DNA of 11,677 nucleotides from Planctomycetaceae bacterium (GTDB lineage: Bacteria; Planctomycetota; Planctomycetia; Planctomycetales; Planctomycetaceae): NCBI GenBank assembly GCA_947479075.1, contig CANJZR010000061.1, positions 1 to 11,677 on the forward strand, read 5' to 3'. Below, in pieces: positions 7,803 through 11,677 of this stretch (its first letter is position 1; each line of letters opens with the position of its first letter). Made by a program: the position numbers and the translations under genes. The notes under the pieces are model-generated. The model searched no databases. It was not told the DNA's origin and was given only the letters and a program-made list of their open reading frames with translations.

Positions 7803-7837
7803 AATAAAAAAGCCCAATGGTTGTGACCATTGGGCTT
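7803..7837 (-). terminator. Rho-independent terminator of the TIM-barrel isomerase gene
   Basis: A perfect 12-bp stem (7810-7821 with 7826-7837) has a four-base loop. Read on the minus strand it is followed by CTTTTTTATTGG, an excellent T run. It lies about 20 bp after the isomerase stop codon and separates that gene from the DUF1501 gene downstream. Confidence 0.92.
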
Positions 7838-7858
7838 CGTTCTTGTCATCCGGAAGGT

Positions 7859-8689
7859 TTACACGTCGCAGACATGAATCGCCTGGGTCAGGCCAGCCAG
7901 GGGATCGCGGGTCGGGATGAATTCGTGACCGACGTAGCCCTTGTACCCGAGTTCGACCAGCTTGCGGAGCAGGGGCGGGTAGTTGATTTCCTGGTTCTCA
8001 TCGAGCTCGCAACGGCCGGGGTTGCCGGCGGTGTGGATGTGGCCGATGACATCCATGTTCTCTTCCAGACGACGCATCAGGTCGCCGTTCATGATCTGGA
8101 CATGGTAGAAATCGAACAGCAGCCGCACGCGGGGCGAACCGACGCGGCGCACGATATTGGCGACGTAATCGATGTCATCGCCCTGGTATCCGGGGTGCCC
8201 CTTCATGGGGTGCGAACCATCGCGGGTGTTGAGGTGTTCGAGACAGATCGTGACGCCGAGCTTTTCCGCGATCGGGACCAGCTTCTTCAGGCCAGCAACG
8301 CAGTTGTCGGCCCCTTCCTGCAGAGAGATTTCACCGCTGTTGGGATCTTCGGCGTTTCTCCACTTGTAACCGGTAAAGGCGATCACGGCGGGGACGCCAG
8401 CTGCGGCACATTCCTCGATTCGCTTGGTGGTCGTCGCGATGACTTCCTCATGGTAGTCGAGGTTGTTCAGGCCCTTCATGAAGGGGGCTCCGGGCATGCC
8501 GTTGGCAGCCAGGGCACAGGTCAGGCCGTACTTCTTCATCGTCGGCCATTCGTCCGGGCCGCAGATTTCGATCGATTTCGCACCCAGGTTCTTGGCGATC
8601 AAGCTGGTCTTTTCGATGTCCCACAGCTCGCCCGCGATGTTAAAACACCAGAAAACGACGGAGTGGTTGATGTTGCCTTTTAAAGCCAT
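7859..8689 (-). CDS. TIM-barrel sugar isomerase/epimerase, hydroxypyruvate isomerase family
   Basis: A 276-residue protein of the AP-endonuclease-2/xylose-isomerase-like TIM barrel fold. It begins MALKGNINHSVVFWCFN, close to the start of hydroxypyruvate isomerases (Hyi). Likely metal and catalytic residues are Glu151 (CLEHLN), Asp193 with His196 (FDFYHVQ), His219 (GHIHTAG) and Glu256 (GHEF). Hyi interconverts hydroxypyruvate and tartronate semialdehyde, but planctomycetes carry many relatives acting on other sugars, so the substrate is not certain. No Tat leader is present, unlike many planctomycete relatives, so it should be cytosolic. ATG 8687-8689 fits the family start; the frame is open further upstream but would overlap the divergent zinc-ribbon gene. 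It ends in a strong terminator and appears to be a single-gene unit. No glyoxylate or rhamnose pathway gene is adjacent on the same strand. Confidence 0.85.
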   Translation of the reverse strand: MALKGNINHSVVFWCFNIAGELWDIEKTSLIAKNLGAKSIEICGPDEWPTMKKYGLTCALAANGMPGAPFMKGLNNLDYHEEVIATTTKRIEECAAAGVPAVIAFTGYKWRNAEDPNSGEISLQEGADNCVAGLKKLVPIAEKLGVTICLEHLNTRDGSHPMKGHPGYQGDDIDYVANIVRRVGSPRVRLLFDFYHVQIMNGDLMRRLEENMDVIGHIHTAGNPGRCELDENQEINYPPLLRKLVELGYKGYVGHEFIPTRDPLAGLTQAIHVCDV

Positions 8690-8931
8690 GATGCAACTTT
8701 CTGGTCGGCAGCGGCGACCGTTGAATGAAGTGCCTGGATGTTGAGACCGTCGCCCGGATTCCGCGAGAAATGGGTGTGTGACGGTCGTGTTGCTCGTGGG
8801 AAAGAGGCTACGCGAGGGGCTGCAAGTCGACAAGTCTGCGGACGTTAGGGCGTCGCTGATTCTCCAAATCCGGCAATTGCTGATATCAGAAGTCGATCCA
8901 CGGAGGTGGGGATTCGCGTTATGCTTTCCCT

Positions 8932-8943
8932 GAAAGTGAGGAG
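8932..8943 (+). promoter_or_regulatory. Ribosome binding site of the first zinc-ribbon gene
   Basis: AGTGAGGAG ends a few bases before ATG 8950, a good Shine-Dalgarno match in a window where most genes lack one. It supports translation start at 8950. A weak -10-like TATGCT lies at 8920-8925, with only a poor -35 upstream (TCCACG, 8897-8902). Confidence 0.55.
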
Positions 8944-8949
8944 CACCTG

Positions 8950-9486
8950 ATGGACCGAAATCCGCTGACCTGTGAAGTTTGTGGAGCGAAGCTGGATGTG
9001 CCAGCTGGAGTCCACGTTGTCCATTGCCACCATTGCAGAGCCCCATTCAAGGTCCGGCATCACGAGGGCACGATACACCTTGAGCTGTTGCCGGAGAAAC
9101 CGGAGGGGGCAGGCAGCATGAGTCACAGTACGAAGATCATGCATCTTCAGTCGCGTCTGGCTCTGCTGGATCATGAGTGGGCTCATTTCGTCAGCAGTCG
9201 GCATTCCCACCGGAAACTCGACGCAAAACCATACGAGCCTTCGAACGGATTTGTGGTGATTCTGAGTCTCGCTTTCGTCACGGTCGGTGGTCTGCTGATC
9301 TATTGGGGAATGCGAGTTCCTGGCGCGACGCCTGCAGCAGTCATCGGGGGGCTGATTGTCGGGGGCTCGATACTGTTTGGTTATTGGAAAGTCAGGACAG
9401 TGAACCGGTATCGTTCCGCGCGAAAGAACTATCACCAGGCGAAGGCCGATCTGGTGGATGAGATCCGGCGGTTGGAAATGCCGTGA
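8950..9486 (+). CDS. Zinc-ribbon protein with two membrane segments, copy 1
   Basis: A 178-residue protein I cannot assign to a named family. The N terminus has a four-cysteine zinc ribbon: Cys8-x2-Cys11 and Cys26-x2-Cys29, with the spacing and residues LTCEVCGAKLDVPAGVHVV. That pattern (CxxC..L.VP.G...V.CxxC) recalls LSD1-type zinc fingers. A helical, likely coiled-coil stretch follows (about 60-90, LQSRLALLDHEW), then two membrane segments near 100-119 and 128-146, and a basic helical tail ending LVDEIRRLEMP. Both ends should therefore face the same side, presumably the cytoplasm. A paralogue of the same design starts 49 bp downstream, so they are probably an operon born of tandem duplication. 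Cys26 is followed by His27 and His28, which could alter metal binding. Function unknown. Confidence 0.82.
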   Translation: MDRNPLTCEVCGAKLDVPAGVHVVHCHHCRAPFKVRHHEGTIHLELLPEKPEGAGSMSHSTKIMHLQSRLALLDHEWAHFVSSRHSHRKLDAKPYEPSNGFVVILSLAFVTVGGLLIYWGMRVPGATPAAVIGGLIVGGSILFGYWKVRTVNRYRSARKNYHQAKADLVDEIRRLEMP

Positions 9487-9535
9487 TCCGCCGCCTGTTG
9501 TTGTCCGTTCATCGTTTAACAACGGAGGGTTTTTG

Positions 9536-10066
9536 ATGGACCTGCAGCGACTGACTTGTGATGCCTGTGGAGCGAATCTCGACGTGCCGGATGGCGTACA
9601 GTTCGTCAATTGTCGCCATTGCGGGGCATCGCTCCAGGTGCAGCGGACCGAGAGTGTGGTTTACACCAAGGTCCTGGAGGCGATTCAGGAAAATACGGAC
9701 AGGGTCAGGCAGAATACTGAGTTACTGCGCCTGCAGGGACAACTGGCCCAGCTTGACCGGGATTGGGATCGGGTGTCAAAAAGTCTCATGATGCAGGGAA
9801 AGCATGGTGGATCTTATGTCCCGACGAGAACATCAGCGGTGGTTATGGGGACCGTCATGCCTGGGTTTGGCTTGTTCTGGCTGGTTGCAACCACAAATGC
9901 CGGAGCTCCTGCTTTCTTCTCCGGATTTGGAGTTCTGGTTATCGGACTCGCAGTCTGTATGAGTATTTGGACCTTTGTGAAAGCTTGCGAATACAATGAC
10001 TGCCAGGCGAGGTATGAGCAGGAGAGATCAGCGCTGATGAACCAGATGCGAAGGTTGGGGATATAG
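9536..10066 (+). CDS. Zinc-ribbon protein with two membrane segments, copy 2
   Basis: A 176-residue paralogue of the preceding gene, function unknown. The ribbon cysteines fall at the same positions (8, 11, 26, 29), in LTCDACGANLDVPDG and VNCRHCGASLQV. The helical middle LQGQLAQLDRDWDRV (66-80) aligns with copy 1, preceded by an extra heptad-like stretch, VLEAIQENTDRVRQNTELL (46-64). Two membrane segments lie near 100-119 and 128-148, followed by a tail ending LMNQMRRLGI, again like copy 1. ATG 9536 is chosen because GGAGGG precedes it by about 7 bases and the start mirrors copy 1; an in-frame ATG at 9458 would overlap copy 1. The two copies differ most in loops and membrane segments, so the duplication is not recent. 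No terminator is clear after it. Confidence 0.82.
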   Translation: MDLQRLTCDACGANLDVPDGVQFVNCRHCGASLQVQRTESVVYTKVLEAIQENTDRVRQNTELLRLQGQLAQLDRDWDRVSKSLMMQGKHGGSYVPTRTSAVVMGTVMPGFGLFWLVATTNAGAPAFFSGFGVLVIGLAVCMSIWTFVKACEYNDCQARYEQERSALMNQMRRLGI

Positions 10067-10133
10067 AGCAGTTTCGGACGGCCGATGTTGAGAGTCGTGT
10101 TATATCAGCGGTGAAGAGCTGACTATTGGACTT

Positions 10134-10246
10134 GGCGAGCGTCCGGCGTCAGCCGGATGGTGCTGGTGACGGTGAGTTTTCAAGAACCGATCAAGAGATT
10201 ATTTGAAGGTGTCAAGCACCGGGGGGCTGACGCCGCCCCGCTCGCC
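10134..10246. repeat. Paired inverted REP-like hairpins (BIME-like)
   Basis: The left unit (10134-10162) and the right unit (10217-10246) are inverted copies. Both contain GGCGAGCG, a short variable spacer and GGCGTCAGCC when read in the same sense, and end near GGTG. Each unit is also a hairpin on its own: TCCGGC-GTCA-GCCGGA on the left, and a bulged CGGGG/CCCCG stem around GGC-TGAC-GCC on the right. A GGCGAGC-type flank and two units facing each other resemble the REP/BIME layout. This element differs in sequence from the one at 524-604. Confidence 0.6.
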
Positions 10247-10304
10247 GGGGGGATTGTGACGGAAGGACTGACGTTCAGCCGGTGACATCGTTTTCTCAAC
10301 CCGT

Positions 10305-10333
10305 TTTTCATCGCATGGTCGGTCCAGTATCAT
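10305..10333 (+). promoter_or_regulatory. Candidate promoter of rhaB
   Basis: TTTTCA (10305-10310) and TATCAT (10328-10333) are spaced 17 bp apart, matching sigma-70 consensus at 4 of 6 and 5 of 6 positions. It would leave a leader of about 80 nt before ATG 10420. Support is sequence match only; no operator is evident. Confidence 0.4.
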
Positions 10334-10419
10334 GCCCGGTTGAGATCTGCCCGGGTTTGCGATGTCCGTGAAATCGAGTGGATTCCCAGTTCGCGTCCCT
10401 AGTTCTTGCCAAGTCCACC

Positions 10420-11677
10420 ATGTCTGAACGTGTCTACCTTGCCGTCGATCTCGGAGCTGAGAGCGGCCGCGTCATTGCGGGGAAGCTGGCCAATGGGCGG
10501 GTTTCGCTCGAAGAGGTCCATCGGTTCCCGAACGGGCCGGTCAACATGGCCGGGACGAGACGCTGGGACGTACTGCGGTTGTGGTCAGATATCCAGGACG
10601 GGCTGACGCTGGCAGCGCGCAAGTACGGCGACAGTATTGTTTCGGTCGGCGTGGATACGTGGGGGGTCGACTACGTGCTGCTCTCCAAGAGCGGCGAAGT
10701 GCTCGGCCAGCCGTACAACTATCGCGACCCACGCACGTACGGCGTGCTCAAACATACTCTCTCGCTGGTTCCCAAGGCGGAGATCTTTGCCCAGTCGGGC
10801 GTGCAGTTCATGGAGATCAACACGCTGTATCAAGTGATCGCGATGCAGCTGCAGGATCCGGAACTGATGGCGCATGCCGACCGGTTCCTGATGATGCCCG
10901 ACTTCTTTCACTGGTTGCTGTGTGGAAGCCGCGTGGTGGAGTTTACCAACGCGACGACGACTCAGTTCTTCCACCCCACCAATCGCGACTGGTCGTTTGA
11001 CCTGCTGCGGAAGTTCAATGTTCCGACGCACATCTTCCCGGAGGTCGTTCCCCCGGGAACCAGGCTGGGCACGCTTCGTGACGATGTGATCGTCCGCACG
11101 GGCCTCAAGAAAATCGAAGTCGTCGCCCCTGCCACGCACGACACCGGAGCCGCAGTCGCAGCTGTGCCGACGCAGAACACGGGCAAGGCGAACTGGGCCT
11201 ACATCAGTTCGGGGACCTGGTCGCTGATTGGTGTTGAGGTGCAGGACGCCGTCCTCGGCCCGGCGGCACTGGAACTGAATGTCACGAACGAAGGGGGCGT
11301 CGACGGCACGTATCGCCTGCTCAAGAACGTGATGGGGCTCTGGCTGGTGCAGGAGTGTCGTCGTTCGTTCGAGCGGAAGGGCCGCAAGTACGAGTATGCG
11401 GAACTGGTGAAGCTGGCCGAGGCTGCCGAGCCATTCCGGACGCTGGTCGACCCCAACGATCACGCATTCCTCAGCCCGGATGACATGGCAACCGCCATTC
11501 AAGACTGGTGTCGCCAGAATGGTGAGCCGGTGCCGGAGACCGATGGGCAACTCGTCCGCTGTTGCCTGGAAAGTCTCGCCTTCAAGTACCGACAGGTTTT
11601 GAAGGGCATCGAGGACCTGACCGGGGAGAAGATCGAAGTCATCCACGTCGTGGGCGGTGGCGGCAAGAACGAGATCC
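10420..11677 (+). CDS. rhaB: Rhamnulokinase (3' end outside window)
   Basis: A FGGY-family sugar kinase that phosphorylates L-rhamnulose to rhamnulose 1-phosphate, the second step after the isomerase in phosphorylating L-rhamnose catabolism. From ATG 10420, 419 complete codons are visible with no stop; the family is about 480-490 residues, so roughly 65 are missing. The N-terminal nucleotide-binding motif is VDLGAESGR (9-17), with SVGVDTWGVDY at 75-85 and YNYRDPRT at 99-106. ATHDTGAA (238-245) carries the expected catalytic Asp241, SSGTWSL is at 263-269, and the second ATP-binding lobe ends at VVGGGGKNEI (410-419). The YRDPRT and SSGTWSL forms favour rhamnulokinase over xylulo- or glycerol kinases. 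Upstream genes are unrelated; partners rhaA/rhaD may lie beyond the window edge. A 353-codon open frame on the opposite strand is judged spurious. Confidence 0.92.
   Translation, partial: MSERVYLAVDLGAESGRVIAGKLANGRVSLEEVHRFPNGPVNMAGTRRWDVLRLWSDIQDGLTLAARKYGDSIVSVGVDTWGVDYVLLSKSGEVLGQPYNYRDPRTYGVLKHTLSLVPKAEIFAQSGVQFMEINTLYQVIAMQLQDPELMAHADRFLMMPDFFHWLLCGSRVVEFTNATTTQFFHPTNRDWSFDLLRKFNVPTHIFPEVVPPGTRLGTLRDDVIVRTGLKKIEVVAPATHDTGAAVAAVPTQNTGKANWAYISSGTWSLIGVEVQDAVLGPAALELNVTNEGGVDGTYRLLKNVMGLWLVQECRRSFERKGRKYEYAELVKLAEAAEPFRTLVDPNDHAFLSPDDMATAIQDWCRQNGEPVPETDGQLVRCCLESLAFKYRQVLKGIEDLTGEKIEVIHVVGGGGKNEI

Larger units (their letters stand above)
10067..10419. other. Intergenic region before rhaB
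   Basis: These 353 bp separate the second zinc-ribbon gene from rhaB. They hold a small weak hairpin, TCAGC...GCTGA (10105-10122), a pair of inverted REP-like hairpins (10134-10246) and a candidate rhaB promoter (10305-10333). I found no gene. The stretch 10334-10419 would be the rhaB leader and shows no structure I recognise. Confidence 0.5.

Noticed and set aside
7817..8683. A 288-codon plus-strand open frame.
   Set aside because: It mirrors the TIM-barrel isomerase gene on the other strand, which has clear family motifs and a terminator.
8690..9046. A possible N-terminal extension of 119 residues on the TIM-barrel isomerase.
   Set aside because: It would overlap the divergent zinc-ribbon gene and its ribosome site, and the family start fits ATG 8689.
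10585..11646. A 353-codon open frame on the minus strand.
   Set aside because: It lies wholly antisense to rhaB, whose motifs are clear. Long antisense frames are expected in GC-rich coding DNA, and its translation shows no recognisable domain.

Overview
The window looks like ordinary chromosomal DNA of a planctomycete, probably order Planctomycetales. Three things point there: a DUF1501 protein with a twin-arginine leader; a palindromic repeat whose conceptual translation contains GEAPAEP and AGASPS, typical of planctomycete genomes; and a GC-rich, loosely packed layout with weak Shine-Dalgarno sites. No database could be searched, so the assignment rests on recognition alone.

Layout, left to right. 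Bases 1-432 (+) are the 3' end of 6-phosphogluconate dehydrogenase. A strong rho-independent terminator and a REP-like inverted repeat follow. Two minus-strand genes come next: a thiolase-fold enzyme that resembles OleA more than FabH (633-1691) and, 30 bp upstream of it, an 86-residue unknown protein (1722-1982), likely one transcript. Then the flotillin-like gene floA (2339-3352, -) diverges from sat, ATP sulfurylase (3683-4942, +), across 330 bp holding a good floA promoter and hairpins in the sat leader. After a terminator come hisG, long form (5287-6165, +), and convergently a DUF1501 gene (6225-7664, -). A TIM-barrel isomerase of the hydroxypyruvate isomerase family (7859-8689, -) ends at a textbook terminator. 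Two tandem plus-strand paralogues (8950-9486 and 9536-10066) encode small proteins with an N-terminal zinc ribbon and two membrane segments. A 353-bp gap with a pair of inverted REP-like hairpins precedes rhaB, rhamnulokinase (10420 to the window end, 3' truncated).

Most genes are separate transcription units of core and carbon metabolism: pentose phosphate, sulfate activation, histidine synthesis and deoxysugar use. I see only two probable operons: the small protein with the OleA-like enzyme, and the two zinc-ribbon genes. I see no transposase, phage gene, CRISPR array, tRNA, rRNA or clear defence system. The best leads are the OleA-like gene with no ole partners in view, the duplicated zinc-ribbon membrane proteins, the two repeat elements and the structured sat leader.
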